64,000 bases of DNA from the NCBI GenBank assembly GCA_047967505.1, contig CM106538.1; one strand, given 5' to 3'. Both the position numbers and the translations under genes were made by a program. Below are positions 35,420 through 47,062 of this stretch, one piece after another. The stretch is from Dipteris shenzhenensis (Eukaryota > Polypodiophyta > Polypodiopsida > Gleicheniales). How positions within the stretch are numbered: the stretch's first letter is position 1; each line of letters begins with the position of its first letter. The notes beneath the pieces are model-generated. The model did not search any database, was not told the origin of the DNA, and worked only from the letters and a program-made list of their open reading frames with translations.

Positions 35420-36677
35420 TCGGGGGGTTCACCTCAAAAATTTTAGTGTACCACGTGCCTCCCACGTGCATTCAAAAGTAGGGGTATTTTAATTCATCTT
35501 TTGGAAAACATTTAACAGGATTACAATAATAGGAGGGGTTTGAAATCCCATTAGTTCACAAGTAAAGAGGGGTGGTTTTATTGGGGTGGAGATTTTAGTT
35601 GAGGGATTGAATACCTCTTGAATGCACATGGGGAAAAATCTTTTGGCGAGCTTTTTAATGTGAGCTTTTTTACCATTTCCTTTGTTTTTGCGAGCTTTTT
35701 TTAGAAATCCATACATGTTTTTGTTATAAGAAAGCTGGGGAGGTTAGAAAGAGGGGGAGAGGATATAGGATATGTTCATTTTCATAGCATGTGGAAGGGG
35801 TGGAAGAGTGTATACTATGCACAAGGGGGGGGCGAATATGAGTGGCAGTAGGAGGCAAAAAATTATGGAAGATATGTCCATATTCAAAGTAGAAGGGAGT
35901 AACTATGGGAGATATGTTCATTTTAAAAGTGTATAATTTGAAACTTTTGACCTCATATTTGGATTCCTCGTTGAATTTTGGTCATTTTGAGTACCAACAT
36001 GACGATATTCCGATAAAAATTGGAAAAATGGTGTTTTTGTCATTTTAGCCTGTTTTGGGCCTATTTTGAGTCTGCGCTAGCGTAGACTCAAAATAGGCCC
36101 AAAACAGGTCAAAATGAATTCATGACAAAAACACCATTTTTCCAATTTTTATCGGAATATGGTCATGTTGGTACTCAAAATGACCGGAATTCGACGAGGA
36201 ATCCAAATATGAGGTCAAATATATCAAATTATACACTTTGAAAATGAACAAATTTCCCATATGCTCTCCCTTCCCCTTTACATTTAGTAGATGAACATAA
36301 GTTTCACATTCCTCATCTCCTCTCTCCTCCTTGCACTCCTCTTTGCATACCTTATAAGTTCTCGCTCTAACTATGATAACAAATATATGTTCCAACTCCC
36401 CTCCCCTCCCTTCTCCATGCCACTTTACCCATGCGACCATCCCTTCCCTTTTCCTTTATCTCCCCTCCCCCCCCTCTCTCCTCTTAACTACAACCATAAC
36501 CTAAACTTTCCACCCACCCCACTCCATGAAACCCCCCCTCCCCCTCTCTCTCTCTCAGGTGAATGAAAAGCTCACAATATTCATGAAAATTTAAAAAAAG
36601 CTCATGACAAAAAGCTCACAAAAAAATCACACCCATGCACATGATACATATGGTTTTTTAGTAGCGCACCCCCCGAG
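35419..36677. mobile_element. 1.26-kb foldback element, hAT-like ends
   Basis: The ends are CTCGGGGGGTTCAC and, inverted, CTCGGGGGGTGCGC, flanked by GAGAGAGA on both sides. The flanks are in a GA microsatellite, so the 8-bp duplication is only weak support. The whole element folds back on itself. The core (about 35,925-36,235) is a near-perfect inverted repeat with its axis near 36,077, where GCCTATTTTGAGTCT pairs with AGACTCAAAATAGGC. Outer arms are more diverged. The G-rich ends resemble the MITE at 12,861-13,307. Confidence 0.8.
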
Positions 36678-39149
36678 GAGAGAGACGAGAGAGAGAGAGA
36701 GAGAGATACAACCTTTTTTCATTCATACAATATTTTGTTAATTGATGCAATATTTAAAGATTAACCAACGGATATCATGTGGCAAAGCCATAGGATTAGA
36801 TCAAGATATTAGAAGGCATTTATTTGTGAATGAAGAGTAGGTTTGAAATGTTAGCTAATATAAGTTTTTTCTACATAAGAAATACTTTTTATCCATTATT
36901 TGATCCAAAAAATGACCTTTATTGTTTGCTTGTTTTAGTACTCTGGTTTCCCATCTTTTTGCTCCCTTGAAAAATTAGGGATTTACTGAGGTTTAAAGCA
37001 ATCAATTCAAATTCGTGATTTAAAATGTTTAAAACATCTAGTGCAAAAAAAACCATGCTTAAAATCATCCTGGAAGCGAATTTTTCTACCACCAGCTAGG
37101 TGTGGCTACTACACGGTAAATACCTTTCACCACATGGCATTTTAAGATACCACACAGTACTTCACTAATAGCACATGCAGGTAATTATACAAACCACGTG
37201 GTACTTCATTAATACCTCACGGTAATTATAGATACCACACAGTAACTTACTATTACAACGTGTTTTGTCTTTTTTAAGGTTTTGAAAAGTCATTAATGTT
37301 TACTATTGTTTCTAGGGTTTTCAGCCCTTCTGAGCTCATTTCTAGTGTCAAAAAGTCAAAGTTATGGATTTATCATAAGTTTTGGTTTTTAATTTATTTT
37401 TAATTATGTATGTAAGGGATTTTGTGTGTAGTAGACATTTACAACACCCCTTTCCATAGTACACTACATGAGCTTCTTGTTCGTCAACCCAAGGACACAC
37501 CTAAATGAGAACATTAGGCATGGATTAATGGGCCTCCAATGTTGTGCTAAAGTGATGCACACCTATTTTGAGGGCACGCTCCATAACATTTTTTTTAATT
37601 TGTTGAAAACCATAACAAATTGAAATTTTGGAATCTAAACTAGTGAAACTACTGCATGGTGGTCTTAAAACATTGATAGTTATTGGTATTGGTATCTAGA
37701 TTCACCCTAAAATGGAAGAAGTTGAAAATGTGTAATTTGTGCATGTGCAAAGATCTTTTAATAAATCCAACACTATTTATAATTTTAAATTATTTATTTT
37801 TCCATGCACTTGCTTGCTATATGGCTCATAAGCATGCCAAAGGTCATTGCATTTCATAATACATAGCATTAAACCCGATAGCATGCCCTTTGGGAGCCCT
37901 TTGGACTATTTGTGTTTTGAAGCATTTGAGGCCACATTGCTTTTGTTTGGGATATTATCCAATTCTATTGATGTGTATTGTCGGAGGGATGAAACCGATG
38001 GCTGAAAATTTTGCTACTCCCACAAATTTCAAATTTTCATACCTCCCTTGGGCAGATTAAGTACCTACAACCTACCCCTGCCCTGCAACTCGCACGAGCC
38101 TCAATGTGACCTTGTGCCATCTTTGGTTTGGCATTGTCATGTTCTGGGTAAGTTGTCTTCTATTCTTTGCTTGCCTCACAAGCTAGCTTCTCTCTATTTT
38201 GGTTTGGCATTGTCATCTTTCATTGATCATTTCCTTGGCACCGTGTAGCTCACCATGGCGTGTAGCTCACCATGGCTTGCAAGAGAAGAAGACAGAGGCA
38301 CTGATATAGGAAAGATGAAAAGCTTAGTCAAGGCACAAGGACAGATTGCGGGTCGAGGAAAGAAACAGCACAGTATCAAAACAACAACGAAAGGCAAGTT
38401 TTGCAACACTTGCAAAGGCAGAAACAACGAGAAGAAATAAGACTCCTTACAGCGTAGCAACAGGAAGCGGTTATAGATGCATGCATTCAATCATTGACAT
38501 TAGAGAAAAGAACACAAGCTGTGAAGCAATAGCCATTTAGGTGAATACCAATCTCGATTCTTCATAAGCTTTTTCTTGCACCCTAAAGTTTGTAGAGTGA
38601 CAACCCTACCAATACGTCGGGAGATGCACGTAGAGCGGAAGCAATGCCCAATCATCTCGATCCGAGCAGTCAACAAAATGCAAGAAAAGGAGAGACAACC
38701 TAAGTGCAAAAGTCATTACAATAGTGATGATGTTTTGGCATTTATCCAAATAACAAGGACATCTATAGAAAGTAGATGGGATGCAAGATGCTTGACGAGC
38801 ACATCATACACATGCTTGATACAATGTAGGTCAGTGATTGCCTAAACCATCCTGGTGGTTGTTTGTGATTGAGCTTTGGGATAGTTTACTTGTTTCATTT
38901 CTTGATACAACACAAGTCAATGGTTGCATGTATGTACGTTGCTCTACTGAAGAAGAGGCTCATACAAATGACAAGGTATAGCAACCTATCAAACCTGTGT
39001 GCTCAACTTTCATGAGTTGAAGGTCGTCTATTGTTTGCATGGATAAACATCCATCGGCATAGGATGTAGCATCTATCATAGGCTCATAAAGAAGGAGCTA
39101 ACAGTGTAAAGGCCTAGAAGCCTGAAATATCACTAAGATAGCGTAAGAT
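36678..39149. other. AT-rich intergenic DNA, no gene recognised
   Basis: Around 37,110-37,260 a unit of about 60 bp containing TACCACACAGTA and GGTAATTATA is repeated imperfectly. The short frames here (for example at 38,255-38,845) show no domain, splice pattern or codon bias. Confidence 0.55.
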
Positions 39150-39153
39150 ATCC

Positions 39154-40432
39154 CTAAAGCATTTCAAAGAGGTTTAGCTCCATCAGGTCCGCGCGTGACA
39201 ACTGCTCTACTGTCATGTGGCTATAGCTACCTGATGCCTTATATTGGGGCATGCTGCAAGATTGTAAGGCCTGTGCTAGGCCTGCCCATGGAGTGGAACA
39301 AGTGCCAGTGGCAAAGGATGTTGTCTCTTGAGGGGTGGTGGAGACTGAGACATAGGGCACAGCGGGGGTGGTCGGCGTAGCTTCGCCTCTTGTATGGCTC
39401 TTGTATGGAGACCTATGTCAATTGTCTCATCGCCCTGAAGATCTTCAATGAGAATAGGCTCCACTTGAACCTATTTGCCCTTGCCTTGAGGATCCGCTCA
39501 CTGGAGACGCAGTTGTTGATGCATGAACTCGTGCAACTGGCAGTCCTCATATTGAGCGAGCAACTGACTTGTGTTCGGTTGCATATGAATTACCGGAGTG
39601 ACACTAGGCATTGTCGTTGCTCTCTTGGGCTTCACCTCTGTTTCTTCTTGCTCGGTCTGTATTGGGCCGGTGGTGGATTCTCTGCTAGGCCGAAGTCGAC
39701 TGGCAGATGCTAACTCTTTAAGTAATAGAGGACCGACATGTATAGCATGGGATTGCCGATAATATCCTCGTGGGTGCTGAGATCGTCTCGCATTTGGCTG
39801 GAGAAGTAGTCAGCCCAGTTTGTCTCTTGGAACTCCACCATTCGCAGCAAGATATTGGGGACAATGGGAGTTGAGTGCCTCCACCACTGCTAGGTCCTGG
39901 AAAGTTGCGTATGCTGCCTGTGCTTTATGGTAGTGGAGGGTGTAGTTGCAGCCCTCGTATGCAAAGCGCAAGTGTATCACATAAGCATTTAGTTCTTGGA
40001 GCCATGCTTCTCCAAGTGGCGGGTGTTTGGAAGTGTACGACCTTGTACTCGGCTTGCGATTGGCACTGGGGTGCGCTTTCATGTCCTCGAGCGAGGTGTG
40101 CCTGCCATAGTTGGATCTTCTTGAGTGGCCTGCCTGGTGGAAGTTTCTTCGCCTTGTAAGTCTTCCAAGGGTATCTTGGCCAACATGTGGATTGTGGCAG
40201 ACGGAGTGCTTTGGGAGTCTGATGGGCCAATGGCCTCTAGGTTAGGGTGAGGGTGGAGTCCGAGGTCTGTTTCGAACTCGAAGAAATTGTGCTCAATCAC
40301 CATCGAAAATAGTGATGGAACTGAGTGATGAGGGAATCGGTGGAGGAGGAGGAGCAGGAGGACATAAACTTGATGTTTAGATTGTAGTGGAAGGGGGTAG
40401 GAAATTGTTAAATTTCTGGGCAAATTTTGCAA
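39154..40432 (-). pseudogene. Degenerate coding-like segment, unknown
   Basis: Several overlapping minus-strand frames read like decayed protein sequence, for example one from 40,082 with YTLHYHKAQAAYATFQDLAV and one from 40,432 with FFEFETDLGLHPHPNL. They change frame and are broken by stops. The composition resembles a retrotransposon gag or host gene fragment. No domain could be named. Confidence 0.3.
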
Positions 40433-40539
40433 GAGTTCTAGGGCAACTACTATGGCGATGACTTGGAGGGGTAAGCCTGCTTATATAGATTTCCTATCCC
40501 CTGGATCGGCGGGATACAATTATGGCAGTGGTCGGTGCT

Positions 40540-40860
40540 AAAAATTGATGGCGCGGTAGTTGGTGGGATGTGGCCAAGGCCACGACTGGCATGATACGAG
40601 ATGAAGACAGGTGGTGCGATCTACAATGGCGACCAGTGGTGGTGTCTTTCCTTGATGTCGATCGGTGGAATGTTGGGATCGCAACGGTCGATGGGATACT
40701 TCTAATGCGACGATTGGCATGATTTGTCGATGGCGATGGTCGGCAAGATGTTGGGATCATGACGGTCGGCACGGTACTTCCTTGGCGACAGTCAGTGGGA
40801 TGTTGGGATCACGACAGTCAGTGAGATACCATTATGGCGACGAACCGACGGGGTACTTGA
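40540..40860. repeat. Minisatellite with 26/52-bp units
   Basis: The phrase TGTTGGGATC recurs at 40,671, 40,749 and 40,801, spaced 78 and 52 bp, so the basic unit is about 26 bp. Units alternate forms of CGGTCGGTGGGAT and TTGGGATCACGAC. Confidence 0.75.
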
Positions 40861-41137
40861 TTGTGTAAAAGTGAAAAAGAAAGAAAGAGTGGTGTGTGGG
40901 GGGGGGAAAAGGGTAATTGAGCAGAGTGCACTTGTGCAATGCAGACATGATAATGAGTTCAGCGTGCAAGATCATGAACGCATGCAAAAATGCAAAAATG
41001 GATTCTAATCACCTACTACTAACCGTGTGTATGCGTGCAGTGTGTTCGGTAGGGACTAGTGGGCTATGGGTGTGTCGGGTGAGATGCAATGATTATGATG
41101 AATGCAGTGAAGGTGGCCATCATACTACGGCATAGCA

Positions 41138-42100
41138 TCATGTAAGGAGCCATGTAGAGTACGTGTCCAACTTATTCTTTACCTTAGATGCCAGGGGCAC
41201 ATTTGTGTCAGACTTCGTTGTTGCCGCATGGTCCATCTTCTTGGGAGAAGTTACCTTTTGTGAGTCCACCCGTGGGGCTGACCCTTGCTTTCGTGAGTAG
41301 GACGGTACCATTGGAGGGGGTACATTCGCCACCATTACCTTCAAGTGTTCGCTGCCAGAGGGAGGTTCTTATGTAACTCTTCATGGGGGGAATTAGGTTC
41401 CTGTGGAGTTCCTCGGCTGGTTGTGGTGATACTTGTGTTGAGTTGGACCACCCGTGGCACTAGTGCGTATTGGTACCTTGAAGCTAGCCTACTTTGTTTG
41501 GTGTATCAGTAGGTTCTTGTGGTACTATACCTTGGGAAGACACAGGTTCTTGTGGTGCTGCCTTCGATGCCTTTAGGGTTTGCACTGTCGACTTTTGGAC
41601 CCAAGCGACTTTCTTGCCGTGGCCCTCAAGCGGGTGGTGTTGATCGAATTGTTGGCAGTGTGTGGCGGTGGATGAGGCAGGAGCGTGGGTGAGCAGTGCG
41701 GCTTTGTTCTGGTAGTGGATGGGTTCAAAGGAGGCTTTCTTGGGGTGACCAAAGCTGTCATTGCTACCTTACCATTCTCTAGGAGTCGCATCTGATTAAA
41801 GTGATGTTGGACACAGAGGATAGCATCTTGTACTTGCAGCTCTCAGATTACTTGGGTGGAGGATGGTGCGGTCGGTCGAGCAGGCAATGGCATTGGTTTA
41901 CCACTGCTAAGACTTTTTTTCTCCTTTCGAGCTAGGACTTTAAGTGGGGTGCTAGTGGAGGCTGGGGCTTCCGGTCTGCCTTGTTGTGTAGCTTCATTAT
42001 CGTGGATCAGTGAGGTTGGAGCTGATGAGGGGGGGCTTGGTCCACATAGCGGAACTACCACCGTTTGGCCACCATTGGTGAGCGAAGCAGTTTGGGTGCA
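41138..42100 (-). pseudogene. Degenerate Pro/Ser-rich reading frame
   Basis: Three minus-strand segments starting at 42,061, 41,791 and 41,344 lie in the same frame and are separated by single stops, for example at 41,843-41,845. The text between (VQHHFNQMRLLENGKVAMTA) reads as coding, so this was probably one protein. It is Pro/Ser/Thr-rich with basic patches. No family is recognised; a retrotransposon gag is possible. Confidence 0.35.
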
Positions 42101-42938
42101 CTAGTCGATTTGACCGTTGATGGCATAGCACCATGTTTGTCCTAGTATAAGCTGTTTGGTGAACCATTAGAATTAGATTTACATAACCCAAAGTTTATAG
42201 GAGTTGGCCATTTACAGAAATATATCTGTTGGCAATGAAAACTGAAAATTGAAATACCTTGTAACTTGTTGAATTTAGAAACTATGTTATGATTGGGGAA
42301 ATTGATAAGCAGTTATTTTCTTGGATTCCCGATTAGAGATTCAGCTAGAATTTATGATCTTGGATTCTCGATTAGAAATGCAGCTAGAGTAATTAGATGG
42401 AATTCTTCTTGGTCGGTGATTCTCTTTGCTACACCCTTAAGCATTAACATGAATGAAAATACAGTCATGATGAAACATTGGCTGCCAGGGGCCTTTCAAA
42501 GCTTTGACAAAGAATCTTGAGTAGCGGAGATTTACCTTTGACAGTGCAAGCCATTTTTTGGTATCATCTGCAAAATTCTTGAGAACCCCCTGTTTGTAAT
42601 GGGAGAGTATTTTGACAGCAGTACCTCCTTTGACCTCCTCATGTTAAGGTGTAACACTACTCTCTTTCCTTGTTGTGATGGCTTTAATCCTTGCCTTAAG
42701 GGTACTATTTGTTACCTTGACCTCTTGTAGGGCCAAAAAGTAGGTGAAAGAGAATTTTCTCTCAGCTAACTAGCTATAACTCCCCTCTTGAGGGTTTAAT
42801 TAACCCACACACATTTAGTGTGAGGAAAGAAATAGGCTTACTCACCAATTTCTTTTGCTCCTTTTTGACCTCGGGGTTGGGGCTCTTAGCATGGGCTGAG
42901 GCTTCTTTGACCTGGGGTAATATCCTCTTATTTTGTAT
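42101..42938. other. No gene recognised
   Basis: Mixed AT-rich DNA. Minus-strand frames near 42,540-42,640 were considered as retroelement sequence and rejected. Confidence 0.5.
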
Positions 42939-43191
42939 CTGGGGGGTGCACTATTAAGAAACCTAGATACCATGTGCATTCAAGGTGTATTTTAAAAACC
43001 CCTTACCTGTGAATTTTTCTTGGATAAAAATACCCCTTTTTCTATACAAACTTATAGGATTTTTTCAAAGTTCAAATTAAAAATCCCATATGTAAATACA
43101 TTTTTCTAAATTCGCCTAAAGTTTTTGAATTGAAAAGCCCCTCCATTTGAACCCACGTTTTATAGATACATATTTCTAGGTGAATCCCCAG
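42939..43191. mobile_element. Possible MITE with G-rich ends
   Basis: Begins CTGGGGGGTGCACTA and ends with the inverse of CTGGGGATTCACCT, about 250 bp. The ends resemble the hAT-like MITE at 12,861 and the foldback at 35,419. No 8-bp duplication was found, so this is tentative. Confidence 0.45.
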
Positions 43192-43720
43192 GGATTCCAT
43201 ATGACTACCAGAGCTTTTCCCTGCATAGTCATGTCTTTCTCAAATTGAGGAGGTATAGGAAGGTCTTCTTTTGAGTCATATTCATTATCCCATATCAACA
43301 TCTCATCTGTCTTAGCAATGTCTTCTTCAAACTCTTTAGACCAAGCACTCTCAACCTCCTCCTTGGGATTCTCAAGCATCTTCTCCTCTAGGTCTTGATC
43401 CACAGGGTTTTTTGAAACAATAGAAGGCTCGCCTTTTCTTTCAAAATTCTTCTTTTTGCCAATACTTGGAGTAGACTGATCTTTTGGGATATTGGTATGC
43501 AAGTTGTCTGGTTTTGAGAGGTTTTGCATGTGGGGTGTCAACCTTAGAATCCACCTTTCATTAGGATTTGTGGGAGGAGATGCAGGAGAAAGCTTGTGGA
43601 TTTGGCCTTCTTAAGAGGACAATTGTTAACTAGGTGGCTTGTAAGGCCACATAGAAACAAGAATTAGGGAAGTTCTTGTAAACAAGAGACTTCTCTCTAA
43701 AACTTCCCCTCTCCTGTTAA
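43192..43720 (-). pseudogene. Decayed ORF with a zinc-knuckle remnant
   Basis: On the minus strand, near 43,607-43,665, the sequence reads CGLTSHLVNNCPLKKAKS, like a CCHC zinc knuckle of a plant LINE ORF1 or gag. The first Cys-x2-Cys needs a one-base frame correction. It is followed by an acidic, Lys-rich frame from about 43,541 that runs to the MITE. Either non-LTR ORF1 or gag is possible. Confidence 0.35.
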
Positions 43721-44683
43721 GTAGGAAAAGAGTGTTGGGTTACAATTCTTTAGCTAAATCAAGCTTAACTTAGACTTGAGGATTACTATGGGGATTAATG
43801 ACTATTTTCTATCTACCCTCACAATTTCCCCTAGCCAACTATAGAGAGAATCTGCTTTTGATAGCACAGAAGATTGGGTCAGTCTACCCACACTAGAAGT
43901 TTGGTTGACAAAGATCATCTAGGCTAACCTTGGTCTCCAAGCCTCTAGGTACAAGGGCTAGTTCACTGAAGTAGAACTTGGGCCATAGAATTGCAAACTC
44001 AAGGGGATTTGGGCACTCGCCCATGTGAGTGGAAGCTTGGCTGTAGTTCCCAAGGGGTTTTGGGTGCTCGCCCATGTGAGTGGCTACCCACATCCACCTG
44101 CAACTTTTTTGAAAGCTGCAACCAAGCTTCCAATGCATGGGACTAAATCTACTACTCAGATTCATCCAATAATTCTCCATGATCAATAACAACTGAGATA
44201 GTTTTACTTGAACCAGCAGAGCTATTCGTTCATGAAGACTTATTGCCTTGGTTCTAAATGATTCATGGACTCTCTAGTGCTCATTGTCCTCCTCTTGAGG
44301 CTCCTTCTGAGGCTCCTCTTGAGGAGGCTAGTTTTCTTGGTGTTGGTCTTCTACTGCCGGTATTTTTGGAACTCTATGCACCACCCTATTCGGTCTCTAT
44401 TCTTTAGCTTTCTCCTCCCTTCGTATCCCAAGTTCTCTATTGTCGATGGTACAACAACTATTGAAATTGGTTTACCTTTGCAGAAGGGTATTCTAAAAGA
44501 ACCTCTTTCTGATTTTTGTATTGTGCTCACATAAAAGGCGTGAGATTTAGTACCTTGTAGAGCCGAGCCTGATGCATGTTCTTCGGGGTTCTCAGCATCA
44601 TCACCAAATCTTGGGTATCCATTACCCATAGAGGCTCCACCACGTCCTGTAAAGGAGCCTCCTCTTCTAATACTTCTCCTTGA
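43721..44683. other. Left flank of CACTA element B
   Basis: Contains sequence related to the SINE neighbourhood (43,985-44,100 resembles 3,830-3,960 inverted), where the phrase GGTGCTCGCCCATGTGAG occurs twice in variant form. A minus-strand frame ending near 44,351 has a Gly-rich stretch (GGSFTGRGGASMGNGYPRFG) and could be an exon, unproven. The last three bases, TGA, are the target duplication of element B. Confidence 0.5.
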
Positions 44684-44756
44684 CACTACAAGGCATAGGC
44701 CCTTTTCTGACAAAAATACCGACGCTTTTTACATTAATTTTTTTTTTTAACGGGCG
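44684..44756. repeat. Y-end remnant of element B
   Basis: 73 bp of the Y terminus, nearly identical to the inverse of the element A right end, including TTTTCTGACAAAAATACCGA. It is cut off by the gypsy LTR. Confidence 0.9.
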
Positions 44757-45745
44757 CTATTAGCTAGAAAAGAAATCAGGACAAGAGGCTAGACACTAAG
44801 CATGGCGACGCTCAAGGGCCATAGAGCAAAGGAGAACATGAGGGCAAAACATCATCATGGGAGGGGAAATGGGATTAGAAGGGGAGGGAATGAAGAGGGA
44901 GACTATGGCACAAGGGGAAAGGAAGAGGGGGGAGAGAAGCATGTACATGATGGAAGGAGGAATGTAAAGATGGAAACATCAAGGGAAGAGGGCCACGCTT
45001 TATTTGAAAGGAAGGGAAGGGGGAAATCAAAGTACTAGCTAGGTGGCTTTACAAAGAATGAGCGTGTCTCATCAAGGAATAGCCCCCTCCTTTTATAGCC
45101 AAGAGAGGGGGTCTCTCCCAATAATTGCATCCTCTCACATGCATGGTGTGTGTGGAAAAGTCTCCCATGTGGGCTAGGCAGTTACGCACTCTCAATTGTG
45201 TGCGACAACCCTTTGCCTCATTTTTCCACATAAATCAAGCCCCATATCTCAAGTCTATGATACTCCCTTGGTCTCTCCTTAATTTTATAATACGTTCAAA
45301 CCTCTAGGAGGACAAGTGGAGGGTTGGCACAAGAAATCTTGCCACCTCATCCTACTTTCCCCATTATTTAACTTGCATTCTTGGACCTTCTATACCTCCC
45401 CCACATGGGCCTATCCTACATGAAGGGAATAATCCAATATGATATACATCTCCACCTATTTTATATTACTTCTCCCATGGACTTTGGGCCATATCTCACT
45501 CAATGCAACCTAGGTGGAGGGGTGGCACATGGGCGCCATGCCACCTTACATTTTATAATATTACTACCATGGATTATGTACATCACACCTTATGGGTCCT
45601 CTTATGTGGAAGGGTGGCACATGGTCATGCCCTGCCACCTCAACCTTGGGCCCTATGCACACCATATTTTATTATACTATTGCCACACATACAAGCACAC
45701 ACACATATTTATGCCTTTTTTCCTTAGACAAATTTATCCATAACA
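44757..45745 (-). repeat. 3' LTR of the gypsy element
   Basis: On the minus strand it begins TGTTATGGATAAATTTG at 45,745, directly after a purine tract (CCTGGGGGGGGAAC). Its last part, 44,871-44,757, matches the 5' LTR remnant at 52,988-52,873. The exact 3' end is uncertain because it does not end in the usual CA. Confidence 0.78.
45090..45098 (-). promoter_or_regulatory. TATA box in the gypsy LTR
   Basis: On the minus strand CTATAAAAG lies in a GC-richer context inside the LTR, about 650 bp from its start, where a U3 promoter is expected. Confidence 0.55.
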
Positions 45746-46108
45746 GTTCCCCCCCCAGGCAGGGAATGCACAATATTTCCATGCCTGGGTCCATCACGCA
45801 CAAATAAGGACTTGAGGTAGTGCTTGTTGATCACCTTCTTGCCATATGGCTCATGCAGCTCTTGAACTTGTACAGACCCATTGCTACTTCTTATCCATTT
45901 GGTGGTCCAATCTATTATCAAAGCATAGCACAACATCCCCCTCAGCAAAGTATCTTTCCCATCCCTTGTGAATCTTAGCATCCAAGCGAGCCTTTTGTCG
46001 ATTCTTTTGGATCTCTGTTTGGTGTAGTGCAAGGCGTCAAGTTTCACCTAACTTCTCAAGTTGTACCAATCTGGCCTCTACATGTTCATCTTCTATCATC
46101 CTCTGTTC

Positions 46109-47062
46109 TTATGCCAATCTCAAGGCCGGAATCTCTATCTCTAGTGGTAAAATTGCCTTAGTACCATACACCAACTCAAAAGGAGTGTCACTTGAAGACA
46201 TTTTATGAGTGATGTTGTAAGCCCACACGGTTTTAGTGACCTTCTGATCCCACTGGCTCCTGTTCCCTATGGCCATTTTTCCCATGGTTTTACAAAGGAG
46301 GCCACTGGTCTGCTCTGTTTGACCCATGGATGCTGGATAATAGATGCTAGAAGTGCGATGATCAATACCCATGCGATTCATGAGTAACTCCACTACTTCA
46401 TTTAAGAATGGAATCCCATGGTCAGAGACTATTTCCATGGGTGTCCCAAACCTTGTGCAGATACGTTCAAATATGAAATTTGAAACTGCCTTACCATTTG
46501 CAGCAGGGAGGGCAATAGCTTCAACCCACTTAGTGACATACTGAGTGGCCACCAAAAGATACTTCTTTTTGCCGGCAGTCATGGGCAAGGGCCCCGACAC
46601 TATTTCCATGGGTGTCCCAAACCTTGTGCAGATATGTTCAAATATGAAATTTGAAACTGCCTTACCATTTGCAGCAGGGAGGGTGATAGCTTCAGCCCAC
46701 TTAGTGACATACTGAGTGGCTACCAAAAGATACTTCTTTTTGTGGGCAGTCATGGGCAAGGGCCCGACAAAATCTATTCCCCACTTCTGAAATGGATGGA
46801 TGGACATCACTAAGTGATGTTGCCTAGGATGCAAATCCTTCCTAACAAAGAATGGGCATGGTTCACAGGTTTTGCAATACAAAGTGACATCCTTGAACAG
46901 CGTCGGCCAATAGTATCCAGCATGTAAAATCTTCTTAGCTGTATAGTCACTGGCATAGTGGCCTCCACAAAATCCATCATGATAATGCTTCAATACCTTA
47001 GGCACTTCATCTGCGTCAATGGCCCATTTTAGTACCCCATCCATGCCTTGACGGTATAACAC
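46109..47062 (-). pseudogene. Gypsy integrase with internal duplication
   Basis: An open frame of 317 residues contains the HHCC zinc finger (GGHYASDYTAKK ... CKTCEPC) and the DDE core. The first Asp is in WGIDFVGPLP, the second in IVSDHGIPF, and the Glu in GQTEQTSG. A 57-residue piece that starts at GPLPMTA and ends at MEIVS occurs twice in tandem between the first and second Asp, encoded by 46,428-46,598 and 46,599-46,768. Normal integrases have one copy, and the duplication would disturb the catalytic fold. Integrase inserts the cDNA into chromosomes. The frame begins inside the domain and is separated from upstream pol by stops. Confidence 0.88.
46428..46768. repeat. 171-bp tandem duplication in integrase
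   Basis: Two adjacent copies (171 and 170 bp) differ at few positions. One copy has an additional C (GGGCCCC against GGGCCC), yet the frame stays open through both. Confidence 0.93.

Noticed and set aside
37110-37260. Spaced repeats resembling a CRISPR array
   Set aside because: Units are imperfect, spacing is irregular, and the genome is a plant nucleus.
42540-42640. Minus-strand FADDT as a possible LINE reverse transcriptase motif
   Set aside because: No other RT motif on either side and no consistent frame.
44351-44713. Minus-strand 120-codon frame spanning the left edge of element B
   Set aside because: Its first ten or so codons lie in the CACTA terminus, so it cannot be an original gene start; the remainder might be an exon but has no family match.
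44802-45038. Plus-strand Lys/Glu/Gly-rich frame, also at 52,918
   Set aside because: Both lie in the gypsy LTR and on the strand opposite to gypsy; composition explains the open frame.
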